Counted from the first letter of the stretch, positions 9,376 through 21,324 are shown. The stretch is DNA of 64,000 nucleotides from Adiantum capillus-veneris (GCA_014529385.2 CM043945.1:142580241-142644240), one strand, 5' to 3'. Translations and numbers: made by a program. The notes: generated by a model from the letters alone, not told the origin.

Positions 9376-10272
9376 GTTCTTTGGGAATATGAATATAAGC
9401 AATGCATCCAAAGGTTTGAAAATGAGATACAGAAGGAATGTCACTTGTCCATGATGTGATGGGTATCTTACCAAAGGGTGCAGTAGTAGGAAGATTATTT
9501 TGGATAAATACTGTCATCAAAGTAGCTTTAGCCCAGAAAACACGAGATAAACCAAAATGAATCAGCATACATCTTACAACATTGAGGATAGTGTGATTCT
9601 TTTGTTCAGCAATGCCGTTCTGTTGAGGTGAATACGGAATAGTGTGTTCATGATGAATTCCATTGTCATCACAGTAACTCACAAACTCTCGAGAAACATA
9701 TTTGCCTCCATTGTCACTAGGAAGCTTCTTAAGGTGACGATTGAAGTTCCGCAGCCTTGTGGAATTGTTTGAAAACATATAAGGCCTCAGATTTCTGTCT
9801 AAGTAGAAATACAGTCATATACTGTGAGAAATTATCAATGAAAGTAATGAAGTAGCGATAATGTGATCTCGAAGAAGGTAGAGGTCCACATATATCAGTA
9901 TGAACAAGATCCAATATGTCATGAGAATGAGTTGTATTTGAAAGAGGAAAAGGTTTATGATTGTGTTTCCCAAGAGCACAAAACTCACAAATTTCCATAT
10001 GGGGATGGACTTTAAGATCCATGCCATCACGACGGTGAAGATCAAGCAATTTTGAGATACAATATGTCATGAGAATGAGTTGTATTTGAAAGAGAAAAAG
10101 GTTTACGATTGTGTTTCCCAAGAGCACAAAACTCACAAATTTTCATATGGGGATGGGATTTAAGATCCATGCCATGATGAAGATCACGACGGTGATGCCA
10201 TACTTTGCAATCATGATCAACTAGAGCAGTGACAACATTTGCTACAACATCATTGAGAGAGGGTTCAAACAA
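9376..10272 (-). pseudogene. Copia integrase (COP3)
   Basis: Overlapping frames encode the pre-integrase Cys pair (CEFCALGKHNHKPF), HTDICGPLPSSRSHYRYFITF (first Asp), then SDNGGKYVSREF (second Asp) and YSPQQNGIAEQKNHTILN (Glu). The tail is FGCIAYIHIPKEL. A 148-bp tandem duplication (9912-10059 and 10060-10190) repeats the CEFCALGKHN segment and shifts the frame, so the protein is broken. Confidence 0.8.
9912..10190. repeat. 148-bp tandem duplication inside COP3 integrase
   Basis: The segment starting CAATATGTCATGAGAATGAG at 9912 recurs at 10060 with few differences. 148 is not a multiple of three, so the duplication breaks the reading frame. Confidence 0.85.
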
Positions 10273-10295
10273 ATTACCGTTTCAAGGAGCAATGG

Positions 10296-11000
10296 CTATA
10301 GTCTATCCATCTTTCTCAATTCAGCATTTGGTATGATCAAATCCACCAAACAGACCAAGATCAACAAGTCTAGCAATTGAAAGAAGATTATGTTGAAGAT
10401 ATGGTACATGTAATACTCCCGCAAAATTTGAGTGGAAGAAGATAAGGTACCAAGATATAAGTCTCCAATTCCCTTTACTTGACAAGTAGTATCATCAGCA
10501 AGATAAACAACACGTTGAATTGGTAGTGGATGATAGTTATGGAGCCACTTAGACTGATATGTCATATTTCCTGTAGCACCAGAATCGACAATAAAAAGTG
10601 ATCCATCACGTACATGAAGTATTCTGTCTAGAGAAACTGAACATAGGACACAGCTTGTTTCTGGTACAATATTGTTTCGATATTCAGTAGCATATGATCT
10701 ATTACGATCTGTGTCGAATCGATGCTTATAGCACATATGAGTGGGATGATCAGATCGTCCATAATATTCACAAGAAGAAGAAGAAGAAGAGTCTCTAGAT
10801 AAACGTGGTTGTTTTGTGGTAATATTGTGTTCTTCATCATATTGACGTGCCCAACAATCATCTTCAGTATGGCCATTTCTGTTGCAGTAAGAACAATGCT
10901 TATTGGGAAATTTGAGACGAGAGAAAACATTACCGTGATGGCCACCTTTGTGGTTTTCTCGTTGAAATGGACGCCTTCGAACATAAAAAGCACGTTCCAT
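10296..11000 (-). pseudogene. Copia zinc knuckle and aspartic protease (COP3)
   Basis: One open frame of 234 codons. It holds a CCHC knuckle (CSYCNRNGHTEDDCW, the C-x2-C-x4-H-x4-C pattern), a Ser-rich linker, and a protease signature (LFIVDSGATGNMT) with the downstream VKGIGDLYLG block. The last 45 codons become hydrophobic and no longer resemble copia, so the frame is lost there before the integrase. Confidence 0.82.
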
Positions 11001-11700
11001 CTATTGTGACTCAGTCTCCTCTTGTGAAATCATAGTTGTATCATGAGCAGCATTACGACTTTCTTGACGTTGAGAGTATTCAATTAAAGACATGCATGCT
11101 TGGTCAAAATCCAGACTATCTTTATTGGAGAGAATAGTAACAATGTTATCATAAGAGGAGTCCTTCACCGTATCAAGAAGAAGTGTAATCAGTTGTTTTT
11201 GTGGAACAGGATCACCGACAACATCAAGTTGATTAATAATAGATTTGAAAGATTCAATATGTCCCATCATGGTAGTACCAACTTCATATTGTAACTTGTT
11301 AAGCAACCCTCTCAAATAAAGTATTTATGTGACAGATTTCTTCTGAAAGTTTGCAATAAGGTACTTCCATACGTCGTGGGAAGTAGGCAGTTCATACATA
11401 TCAAGTAAAAGGGAATCAGTAAGAGCAAAAAGAATATACCAACGAGCTGCTTTATCACGTCATTGCCAATCCGTATAGGCAACATTCCAATCTTCAAATA
11501 TAGTTCCTTCAGTGATAAGCACGTTATCATGATCCGTATCAAACACGATTTCCAAGAACAACATCAGAGAGTTCATCGCCTTCAAGAATTAACAACATCT
11601 TTTCTTTCCAGCCTGGAAATCCTTGGCCTTGGAAAGGAGGAACAGAAAGCTGGCCAAAAGGAAAGCCTTTGATAAAAATAGTCATAGACATATCTTGTTG
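11001..11700 (-). pseudogene. Copia gag, frameshifted (COP3)
   Basis: Gag is spread over several frames. The start region reads FQGQGFPGWKEKMLLIL around 11600-11650, a typical copia gag opening. A middle part (11315-11542) is degraded. The C-terminal UBN2-like part (11315-11001) contains LLNKLQYEVGTTMMGHIESF and VVGDPVPQKQLITLLLDT. The frame runs into the zinc knuckle after one stop. Confidence 0.75.
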
Positions 11701-12397
11701 CGAGAAGACGTATAAGATAAGATCACAAAATCTGCACACCATATATGGTGAAGGCTGCAATTGAGAATGGAAGAAATATAAGGACTGCGTTCTATCAACG
11801 ATAAAGGCAAGAAAGATGCTCAATGAACGTCCAAAGATGTGAGAGACATCACCCAAAAAAGGAGGGAAAAGGAGACGTTAATAATAAAAGAGTCCTCAAA
11901 ATAGAGTGGCGTGAGACACAAGATTGACGGCCACAATATGAATAGCAAAAAGATAAATTTGCTCAAAAAAGTTGACGCAAAATTAGAAAAACAATCACGG
12001 ACGCTTCACGAAGATGCACGAGGATGAAAGCTGTGTCAAGCTCAATTGCAGTAAAAACAGCATAACTTTCTGCTGCGAACTCCGATTGATGCAGACCTAG
12101 AACTCCTACACTACATGGCGCTTTTCCCGTTTCTCAAAATTTTGAGCAAAAGACCCTCAAAAATTGAGATGAAGTTCAGGGTGTCATCAACAAGAAAACG
12201 TACTCAACGATTCATTAGATTGATTAGCAATAAACACCACACAAAACACTAGTCATATTCTTCTTAACAAAAAACAACCAAAGTCAACGAGAATCAACGT
12301 TCAAAAGTAAAATTTGTAGCAATTTTGAATCTTACATGCGAATCACATACACATACTGTTTTGTCACCATGACTTGAATCGGCGCATGATCGTCACC
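11701..12397 (-). other. Untranslated leader of COP3
   Basis: About 700 bp between the primer site and gag. It is AT-rich, I see no coding similarity, and the frames are short. Confidence 0.6.
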
Positions 12398-12409
12398 GCT
12401 CTAATACCA
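12398..12409 (-). other. Primer-binding site of COP3
   Basis: TGGTATTAGAGC on the minus strand, directly after the LTR end (CTCAACA). It differs by one base from the usual initiator-Met tRNA complement TGGTATCAGAGC. Confidence 0.88.
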
Positions 12410-12420
12410 TGTTGAGATGT

Positions 12421-12478
<58 letters not shown>

Positions 12479-12586
12479 CAAGAGACACACCATGTACGCT
12501 CCCAAAGACTGATTCATATTGAGGACAAGATACAAATATATAGGTAAGAACAAGTTGAGTAGAGTGAGCCATATATAGCTCCAACA
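12410..12586 (-). repeat. 5' LTR of COP3
   Basis: A 177-bp terminal repeat (TGTTG...CAACA). About a quarter of it is a (GA)n microsatellite at about 12430-12475. Confidence 0.82.
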
Positions 12587-13162
12587 TACCGTACTTCGGT
12601 GAAGACAGGTACATGGTTTACTCCATTTCATCTGGTATATGGAAAGGAAGCATGATTGCCTATGGAAGTAGAGTTGCCTGCGGTCAAGATGCTAGAGAAG
12701 CTGCTTGGGCCGCCTAGTGATGCATTCAAAGAGAGGCTCTTACAGTTACAAGAGGTTCAACTGGATAGGATGAGTGCATTGGAACATTATGGGCACATGC
12801 AGGATAAGTCTTTGGCAAAGATAAATGAAAAGGTCAAAAGTAAGGGTATCAAGAAGCATGACTTGGTTTTGCGCTACAACAGTAAGCTGGACAACACCTT
12901 CCAAAAGAAGTTTCAAGTTAAGTGGGAAGGCCCTTTCAAGGTAGTGGAGTGTTTTTCAAATCGTACATATCAGCTGGCTAACCTGGATGGGATTTTACAT
13001 AAGTCAAGTGTAAATGGATTGCGTCTAAAATTATATCATGCTAGATTAATGATGGTGGAGCAAGATGAGTTGTCTGTAGAACAAGTAATGTATGCGAGGG
13101 ATGAGGAGACCTGTGACGTGGCGAGTCTCATATCTCCTTTTGCTGCTGCTAATCATGAATGA
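12587..13162 (+). pseudogene. Integrase C-terminal part (TAT3)
   Basis: TAT3 coding resumes immediately after COP3 with YRTSVKT and FTPFHLVYGKEA. A stop at about 12650 is followed by an open frame (LPMEVELPAVKML, KSKGIKKHDLVLRYNSKLDN, VKWEGPFKVVE, TYQLANLDGILHKSSVNGLRLKLYH) that matches the integrase tails of TAT1 and TAT2. It ends in an acidic stretch before the polypurine tract and LTR. Confidence 0.85.
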
Positions 13163-13170
13163 TCTAGCAA

Positions 13171-13189
13171 GCTAGGGGATGGGCAAACT
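13171..13189 (+). other. Polypurine tract of TAT3
   Basis: GCTAGGGGATGGGCAAACT lies between the end of the integrase frame and the LTR start. Confidence 0.5.
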
Positions 13190-14124
13190 ATTCTAGGAGT
13201 TTTTTGGATCAAGGGATTGTGCATATGTACATACGCATGCATGGTGCATCGAAAAAAGGATTGCCCATTTTTTAGAGCCAGGTGGTTACGTGGGGCCCAC
13301 ATGTGTACAGGTAGGACAGTGTGTACATAGTACATCGATTTTCACTATCACCAGTACCAGTGTGTTTTTTCTATAATAATGAGGAGTTGGTAGAGCATAA
13401 AAATTCTCGAGGAATCTATCCGTGGGCCGATGAAATGAGGTAAGCAGGTGCGTCAGATGGCATCCAGTGGCGACAAGAGGTTGAATGGGGTCAATATTTG
13501 CACGTGGATAAGTACGGACACAATGTGGGTGTTCTTTTGTGATGATTATGCACAAAGGTCATCAGGAGGACCATATTTGGGGGCCACTTCACATTGTTGT
13601 GGGATGCATTATTGGAAAAAGTTAAGTGCCAAGTGTGCAGATGGATGCAGCAGGGTGACAAAAATGCACTACGAGGCCACTTTTTGGCCTGTTCGGGGTA
13701 CGTTTGAGATCAACTATAAGGCCAAAGGGGCCCAAGTAATAAAGCTAAGTGTGGGAGCTGAAAAACCTGAGAGAATACCAGAAAAAACATGGATAGAAGA
13801 GGAGGAACAGCCGCAAGTGAGTTTTTGTTGTTTTTGGAGCCTATTTTGGCCATAAACTGCTCATCCGAGGTCGGATTTGAGCACTTTGACATTGTAGACT
13901 GGGGTTTTGGGCAGTTCCGTACGGGATGACGCTGTCCATTTTACCAAGTTTTCTACTATTTTGGTTGTGTAAGTTTCTCCTATGAGCGAAGCTTCTACTC
14001 CAATTTGTGATTGTATCTGGCATATTTTACCCATATTGTGTGAGCTATATGCCCCATTGGTGTTGGCCCAAGCTCAATTGTATCTAAAAATAAAAAATTC
14101 TCCTCTTTTGAGCTGATTTTTTTT

Positions 14125-14234
<110 letters not shown>

Positions 14235-14325
14235 GAGTGGGCAAATGGATAGTCTCCCTCTTCTCACTCCATCGGTGTGTTCCCTGTCTTGGCCAGGTGG
14301 GTTGTGTAAGCCGAGTGGTGCCCCA

Positions 14326-14328
<3 letters not shown>

Positions 14329-14418
<90 letters not shown>

Positions 14419-14429
14419 TGTGTGTGTGT
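14329..14429 (+). repeat. (GT)n microsatellite in TAT3 LTR
   Basis: About 45-50 GT units with one interruption. The related LTR has about 8 units at 58249-58264. Confidence 0.95.
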
Positions 14430-14473
14430 TGGGTCATTATAGAGGAATTGTGTGTGTTTCCATCCCTCTCACA

Positions 14474-16523
14474 ATGTGGGTGAAGCACTATTCGAGGGTG
14501 CTACAGATGGATAGAAGGAGTCAGTGCCAGGTTTGTAATCAAAGTGGAATCTATGTGATGCAGGGGTGGGGGCAACCCACTTGACGTTTGGCACTAGTGT
14601 ACATATGGTAGCTTTTTGTGGTTTGCTCACAGTTTTGGATAGTGTTTGCCAATTTTTGTAGTTGGTAGAAGAAAAAAGATTCTTTTTGGTTGAACATGAA
14701 TGTTCAACAACAAGGTGGGGCAATGATGGTGCAGCCGAAGTGTGTTGACCCTATTAGAGGGCACATGCACTAGTGTGTATGCCTATAGAGGCATGGCAAA
14801 GGGCTAGAGTAGATGGGAAGACCCTGGGCAAGCAAGTGGCAGCAGAAATATATGCTTTATGTGTTTTTTTAGGCTATATGGGCTCCAGATATAAGGTCTG
14901 ATAGGATGGCAGGTGAAGAATATCCAAAGTGTTGGTTTTTGACTTGGGGGTTAGAGCTCTAAGTGTTGAAGAAGTAGTTCCAGACAGCTCGTCAAACAGA
15001 GCTACAAGGCAAAAGGTATGGCTAGTCAAAGCTAGAGGTGGTCGCAGCTCTGAGACAGACATGCAAGGTGATGCCAAGTAGTTGGAGCCAATCTAAAGTT
15101 ATGGATGCATAGTGTTGGATTTTTGGAGCGTGTTGGTCTTTTCAGATTGGAAATCTGAGTCCTGGATACCAAGATATGGAGAGTTGAAGTTTTGTCGGGT
15201 TCCAGGTTTATGTCGGGTTGGCCATCCCCAGAGATGTGCCATCTTCACCAAGGATGGTATGCATTCTATACAGTGTATCAAGTAGGCAAAAAGTGACAGC
15301 ATCTCAAATAGAGTCCTGTTTGTCAAGTCACCGTGAGTTGAAGTTTCTACCAAGTTGACGAGGGTGTGATCCCAGACAGAATTTTCCCAGTGTTCTGAGT
15401 ACATCGATTGACCGGCCCGGCGAGAAACGAATGGGGTCAGACTTGCACGGAAGAAAGTCATGGACCGGGTCTTCAAGCATGGTTTACAAGCTGACAAAGG
15501 GAGCCTTGAGCAATAAATGGCAGGTGTCTAAAGTCAGGGCAAAAAAATGAGGTTTTCTTAGGTTTTATGGGGGGGTTTTTGGATCTTGAAGATGGCCATC
15601 TCTTGTCGTGCCACGTGGCCATCACATAACCCACATGCGGGTCCGAATGCAAGGGAGTTGAGACATATAGCATGCAGGTGAGCGTCCCATTAGCTATTGA
15701 AGGAGCTCATGGAGCTGACAGCTATGGCCATCGGCTTTGGTGATAGTGCTCAGGTTGAGCTTGCCGATTGTTGACGGCGGCGTTGCCGTTCACGGTGGGA
15801 ACTATGTGGTGCTTGGTTTTTGTCTATCGTCGACATATCCTGCCCAGCGTTGACATGGCACCCAGCTAGGGTGTGGTGCCTGTCGGTGCCCTGGATAAGC
15901 GTGAATCCATGCGGTGACTTGGGTCTCAAGAGAATCATGCCTAGAATAGGAAGGATGGTCTTTTACATGGCATGCAAGTCTTGTAATAGAAGGGATCCAA
16001 AAATAGAAGGGAGGTGCTCCCACATCCAAGGGGGGGCAATTTTTTTGGCAGTTTGGGGGTAGCTCTTTTTGGAGAGCCAGGGAAGAAGAAGGGGCTTTTT
16101 TTTTTCTCAAGGCAAGAAGGTTTTGGTCACAAGAGAGGGGAATTGGAGGGGTGTTCCCAAGCTCCCAAGATGGGAAGGAGAGAGCTCTCTTTTGGAGAGC
16201 CGAAGGAGGAGAAGGCCAGGAGGCGGGGAGTATTGTGCTTGAGTTCAGAGGAGCTTTGGAAGAAAGAGTTTGGTGCCAACAAGGGTGTTGCCAACAGGAT
16301 TTTTTTTTCATGCTCTTAGCGAGGAGATTCGCACAAGCGGTGAAGCCGAGATTGCCATTTTTTTGTTGTTGCTTGAGGTTTCCATGTTGAGCCGGTTGTA
16401 GCAAGTTTTGATGGTGTTGTAAATGATGTTTCTTTGCCATAATCAAAGCAAATCATCTCGGTTCTTTGTGTCATTTTTTTCATTTTCCCCCCTTGTTCTC
16501 TTTGCTATGTTCCAAATGTAAGG
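14474..16523. other. Unassigned 2-kb spacer
   Basis: Lies between the TAT3 3' LTR and the FGY-a 3' LTR. I see no recognisable protein, RNA gene, terminal repeat or long tandem repeat. The longest frame (minus, 15802-16446) is His/Gln/Pro-rich without a family signature. This may be host intergenic DNA or an old, decayed element. Confidence 0.5.
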
Positions 16524-17567
16524 TGTCAGTGTTTCAGACTTGTGTTCCTCCTCGGGCCTCTGTGTGTGAGAGAGAAAGAGAGAGTGGTGTGTGCTGAGGC
16601 ACGGTCATAAACGAACCAATTTGGATTGTTGTTGATTGTGTGAGTGAAAGATCCACTTTTAAAAGGAACAAGATTAACCCAAAACTCTTTTGTGTGTGAA
16701 GATTAGGTGTAGCCTCGCTCCCAATTGCACAGATGCGGTGCTCATTCGACCTTTTAAAAACCCTAAAATGACGCTTCGATTTCTTATCGTGACCATTTCA
16801 TGGAAGCCTTAGTACTTTATTGGAGAAGCCCAACAAGTATTTATTTGAGGAGGGGAAACCCTAATTGGAGGCCTCACAACCTCCAATTAGGCTGTGAGCC
16901 TCCACCATGTAGTGGAAGGCAGCACGGGACTGCACTAGCACCCTGTAAAGGAATGGCTGTATTTCCTTTCTTATATGCCCAAATGAGCTATTCTTGGCTC
17001 AAAAACTTTCCTCTCTACTTAGGAAATGACGGCAACATCATTGATGTGGCATTTTGAGCTATTTGGAGCTATGTTTAGGCTATTTTGGCCATTGTATGGC
17101 CATTGTAGTCATTTTTAGCCCAAAAAAGCCCCTTTTTGTCCGTAAAAAGCCCAAACGAGCTGGGAAAAATCGCTAGATGTGTGGAAAAATGCCATTGGGC
17201 TCAAATTTCATGTTGAACCTCATTTTTCCACTTGGTAAGCACTTTGGACACGTCTTTTATGCCCATGCACGAAACCTGCTATTTTTGGCCAAGATCGCCT
17301 GCATTAAACTTTCTAGGCAAAACGAGTGTGCCACTTTGAAGCACTTGACATTAGTACATTTCTAAAGAAAAATATGCATATTTTTATGTGAAAAGGCATG
17401 CCATAGTACCACGTATAGTGCCTCACCTACCCGGTAAGGTATATACATGATTGCAACAATGGCATCTATTTCCACATATACATCATAGCATTTGATCCCA
17501 CACATTAAAAACATAAAGAGTGAGGTAGATTTTTTTTTTCACATTATGCACGTGCCACGGCATGACA
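16524..17567 (-). repeat. 3' LTR of FGY-a
   Basis: Minus-strand LTR from TGTCATGCCGTGGCACG (17567) to CTGACA (16524), 1044 bp. It matches the FGY-b LTRs along most of its length (the AAGTGCTT, AGGCCTCCAATTAGGG and GTAGCCTCGCTCCCAATT blocks). The last 170 bp are diverged and contain short GA repeats. A 12-bp inverted repeat (CCTAATTGGAGG) lies at about 16860-16892. Confidence 0.82.
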
Positions 17568-17583
17568 TCCACCCCCTCTAAAC
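17568..17583 (-). other. Polypurine tract of FGY-a
   Basis: GTTTAGAGGGGGTGGA on the minus strand, immediately before the LTR. FGY-b has the same tract at 49790-49805. Confidence 0.75.
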
Positions 17584-17761
17584 CTGCATATCCTCTGGCA
17601 TGTGCCACACATATCTTTTTGCAGCAGCGGGTTCAATCTTCATTTAAGTCCACCTACATGTCGATTTCATCATTGCTTTCAACAAAATCTAACGCATCAT
17701 CCTCTTGTTCTTCATCCACATCCATACCATTTTCATCAAAGTCTTCATTCTGACTTTCCAG

Positions 17762-18595
17762 TTATTTAAAGGGATCTGTATCACCTCTTCTTTTGAATAA
17801 CTTGATTCTTTTCCTTGCGATGGGAATGTTCATTTTTGTCCCATCTAATTCATGCAAGGTATAAGTTGCATTCCCATGTACATGTTGAAGCACATAAGGA
17901 CCAAACCATCTCTTTGAAATCTTTCTTATTGTTGAATGTTTCTTATAAAGACTGTTGTCATACACCAACACCCAATCATCTTCCTCAATAGCTTTAGGTC
18001 TGAGCCTATGCCTCTTATCAAATCTGTCTTTATTCTTTAACCTTGCATCTTTCAATCGTGCTACTTCATTCTCAATATCTTGAGGCCTTCTTTCTAATTG
18101 CTGTATGTGCAAAGAAAGAAGGTCTTCCCTACTCATTCCATCTTCCCAAGGTAATACATTCCATGTGGTAATTACATCCTCAATTGGCATTATAGGTTTC
18201 TAACCATACAACAATTCAAAAGGCATATAACTAGTAACTAAGCTATGAGTTGTACGATCAGCCCATAAATCATAAGGCAATAACCTATGCCACTCTCCCA
18301 TTTTACCTTTGTAGGCCTTAGCCAAAGCTTTAATGATAGGAGGATGCCCACGCCCTGATTTACCATTTCCCTCTGGATTATATGCAGTAGTGAAGGAAGT
18401 TTAATACCCAACCTAGAGAAAAACTCCCTTGCTTTGTCACCATCCAACTCACCTCTGTCCGTCATCCAAGAGGAACTTAAATATCCCTTATGTGCTTTTT
18501 GTTCTTAGAGAACGACCTTCAACTTAGTTGGTTAAGTCTTCTCGTGCAAGCACTATGTATCTCATTTGTCATAAGCCCAATGTCATTGTAACCAG
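17762..18595 (-). pseudogene. Integrase core end and C-terminal domain (FGY-a)
   Basis: Encodes the second half of an FGY integrase: a broken core (LVTM..., ADRGELDGDKAREFFSRLGIKL, WADRTTHSLVTSYMPFELL-like) with stops and frameshifts, then an intact 142-codon C-terminal frame. That frame contains MPIEDVITTWNVLPWEDGM, ARLKDARLKNKDRFDKRH, DDWVLVYDNSL, KRWFGPYVLQHVHGNATY and LHELDGTKM. It is nearly the same protein as 49022-49620. The first half of this integrase lies at 29977-30237, on the other side of TAT1. Confidence 0.82.
18591..18595. repeat. Target-site duplication of TAT1, left copy
   Basis: ACCAG precedes the LTR, and ACCAG occurs at 29972-29976. The A at 29972 could instead be the last base of the LTR (TG...CA), which would make the duplication CCAG (4 bp). 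Either way, removing the element restores the FGY-a integrase frame. Confidence 0.8.
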
Positions 18596-20313
18596 TGATA
18601 GCCGTTTTTCGGCTCTCTGTAATTGCCATAGTGAGTTATCTCACCCTATCAAATCACTCAAACACTGTGGTTACCCTCACCCTTTCACTGTATATAGGTG
18701 CGTGTGAGTTAGGGGACTTTTCCCATATCTCCTTACTGAAATAAAAAACCCTCAATTAGCTAGTCATTGGGCTAGTTGAGCCAAAAAAATAAAAAAATAA
18801 AAAAAATATAAGTATATTATCGCCCATGCGTATGTAAATCTTTCTTTGTATATAGGGCCTAAATAAAATATTTTTTCATAATTATTTTGGTATTTATTTA
18901 AATATTTCTACCTAGGTGTGTGTTATTTATGCTTTGTACATTGCCTCACCATTACCACAATTTTTCTTACCATTTTTCATACTCGTTATTCCATATAGAA
19001 ATATTTTCATGTAAGCTTCTCTTATATTTGGTGTAAATCCACCCCAACAAAAATCCAAAAAAACTAGTTTTATTTATGTGTATATTTTTTCACTATTGTG
19101 ATTTTTCCCTTCCTACATCTATTTTGTTTTGTTTCTAAAAAATTAGAACACCAAAAATATTTATCTTTTAATGGTAGCCTCATAATTAGAGAGATTTCTT
19201 TGGACCCCGTTATATTTTTTTCACTTATATTATTTATATTTGACATGTACATATTTTTTAGACCCCTCAATATTTGATTTTCTTAGTTGTACTATTCACT
19301 TATATCATGATCTCAACAATATCTTCAATTATAGACCTACCAAATAAGGTCAAGGGTAGGTGGCATGCATACATGCACTATGGAGGGCTCACTCTTGGAG
19401 GTATTCAAAAGAATCATCCAAAGAAGGACCCCACAAGGACTTTGTGCAGTGGAAAAAAACAGTAGGTTTTGCTGAATTTTTAAATATCACTTGCTCTCCG
19501 AATTTGAAAAGGTGATACAAACAAATGTTGTAGCTCGTGGGCTGAAATTTTGCCTCAAATTTTTTCATATTTTTTTGAGCTACGAGCTGTGAGCTATGAT
19601 TTTATTAGTGGACCCCAGTTTTTCCATGCTATGCAGCCACACTCTCTCTCTTCCACTTTATCATTTTCCTCTTTCACACACACTTCTCCAGTCATCATCC
19701 CCACCTCTCTCACCACTCCTCTCTGCACCCTACTCACCTTCTCCTCAACCTTGAAGAATAAGAGAAACCATGGTGAACTCATATCTCCCACACACAATTC
19801 CATTCCAAAATTGACCACCTAGTCTCATTTTTCCTCCTCCAAATTACCCATATCTATCAAAAAACCACAAAATTCAGCCTCTTCTCTTAAAAGACAGCAT
19901 CATGGTGGTTGATTACTCAGCTTCAATTACCTTGTCTCTCAAGGAAGGTCAAGAGTGGAGAAAAAATGTACCGTCAAAGCTAGTGGACCGTCAACAAGCG
20001 TCAAAATTGGCCCTACTCAAGACACTTGGAGCATCAACCTTGTAAGAAATCCACCTTTTCTTACCTCTTAAGAGTTTTTCTTCTTTATTTGTATCCTACA
20101 TGGATACTCCCATTGTAAATATCCAATTCCATTTGTAAATTAATACTAACTCTACTAACACTAACCCACTATGAAAAGTCCTATCACCTCCATTTCTCTC
20201 CTCTCTCTCTTTCCCCACCAACTTCTTGATAATTCTAAGCAAAAAAAATTAGATAAATTGCTGAAAATCTAACCCAACCATGGTTAGAAGATTAACCCTA
20301 GCCTTCAAAATTG

Positions 20314-20320
20314 CTATAAA
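20314..20320 (+). promoter_or_regulatory. TATA box in TAT1 5' LTR
   Basis: TATAAAA within TTGCTATAAAAGGAGGG, identical in the 3' LTR at 28948-28954. It is the probable core promoter of the element. Confidence 0.6.
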
Positions 20321-20982
20321 AGGAGGGTGTAGCTAGCACAAAAAAGAGGGGAGAAGAAAGAGTACTATGCTATAGCTTGAGAAGCCAAGCTCAACCTCTT
20401 GAGAAGGAGCTCTTGAGTGGAATCTCATTGGCATTAGGCATATGTATGTGTTGTATTAGGGGTGATTAGCAAGGGAACTCTATGCCATTGTAAGAGAGAG
20501 GGATCATTAAATTGAGGGTAGGAAATCTATCATTTCTCCTACTAGTGTAAGCCCAACATTTGCTGAATCAAGGAGGGTGAATTTGGACTAAGCATGGATA
20601 CCTTGTCTCCCTTCCAACGTGAAGTCATGGACAATAATGATGTGTAAGTGTCTTGGTGTTCTATTTAAGTTCTTGATAGCTTGTCTCCGGGTATTGTTAT
20701 AAATTTAGCCATAAATCCCACATGCTGTAAGAGGGCGACAGGGTGGAGAGGACTCCCCTGGCCTTAAGACAGTGATTGGGGTGGCTTTTTCTTGTGATGT
20801 GTTGTGGTGTAATTTACTCAGGCTATGTTGAACAAATACTAATCTCACTTTGATTGGTCATGACAGATTTGTAAGAAGGCATTAGTGCAACAAGCACCCC
20901 CTTCCCCCTTCTTTCTCTTTCTTACATATATATATTTATGTTTGCTTGATCATTAACGATACACTTCAAAGCAGCCCGAGCA

Positions 20983-20985
<3 letters not shown>

Positions 20986-21059
<74 letters not shown>
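20986..21059 (+). repeat. (CT)37 microsatellite in TAT1 5' LTR
   Basis: 74 bp of pure CT. The 3' LTR has 96 bp at the same place (29615-29710). Confidence 0.95.
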
Positions 21060-21062
<3 letters not shown>

Positions 21063-21324
21063 TTTTAGTGTGTGAGAGTGTTCCATTGGTGTTAGGGTTA
21101 GTGTAAATTCCTTGCTTGTTTGTGGGTTGCTCTAATGATTCTCTTCTTTTGCGTCCTAGTTCTCTCTTAAACTAAGTGGTGCCCCTTGTGTAGTTTGGAT
21201 TTGGCTGTGGGTTTGTTGTTTTGGTTTGTTTTGTGTTGTGCCCCAGCCCCATTGAGCAGCACGGGATCCTTGAAGGGTGTCTAGAGGTTGCTCTTCTTGT
21301 TGCCCGCCCCGGACCGCTTCAAAT

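Larger units (their letters stand above)
9376..12586 (-). mobile_element. Ty1/copia element COP3, 3'-truncated
   Basis: On the minus strand the element runs LTR (12586-12410), primer site, a roughly 700-bp leader, gag, zinc knuckle, protease and integrase. It stops abruptly at 9376 inside the integrase C-terminal region. RT, RNase H and the 3' LTR are missing. The right boundary is clean: TAT3 integrase coding resumes at 12587. About 200-250 bp of TAT3 integrase is also lost at the left boundary, so one deletion removed the element's 3' half together with the flank. Confidence 0.88.
18596..21321 (+). repeat. 5' LTR of TAT1
   Basis: A 2726-bp LTR that pairs with 27236-29972. It is A/T-rich in its first kilobase. 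It carries a TATA box at 20314 and a (CT)37 tract about 260 bp before its end. No conserved protein is seen in it; the short frames recur in the other LTR simply because the LTRs are copies. Confidence 0.95.

Noticed and set aside
15802-16446. A 214-codon minus frame
   Set aside because: His/Gln/Pro-rich at the start, no recognisable domain, and a plus-strand frame overlaps it. I see no support for a gene.
16860-16892. 12-bp inverted repeat CCTAATTGGAGG, as a terminator or MITE end
   Set aside because: It lies inside an LTR and is explained by a small local duplication of a block that is single in FGY-b.
19274-19822. Short frames repeated at 27912-28457
   Set aside because: They recur only because they lie in the two LTRs of TAT1; no family signature.
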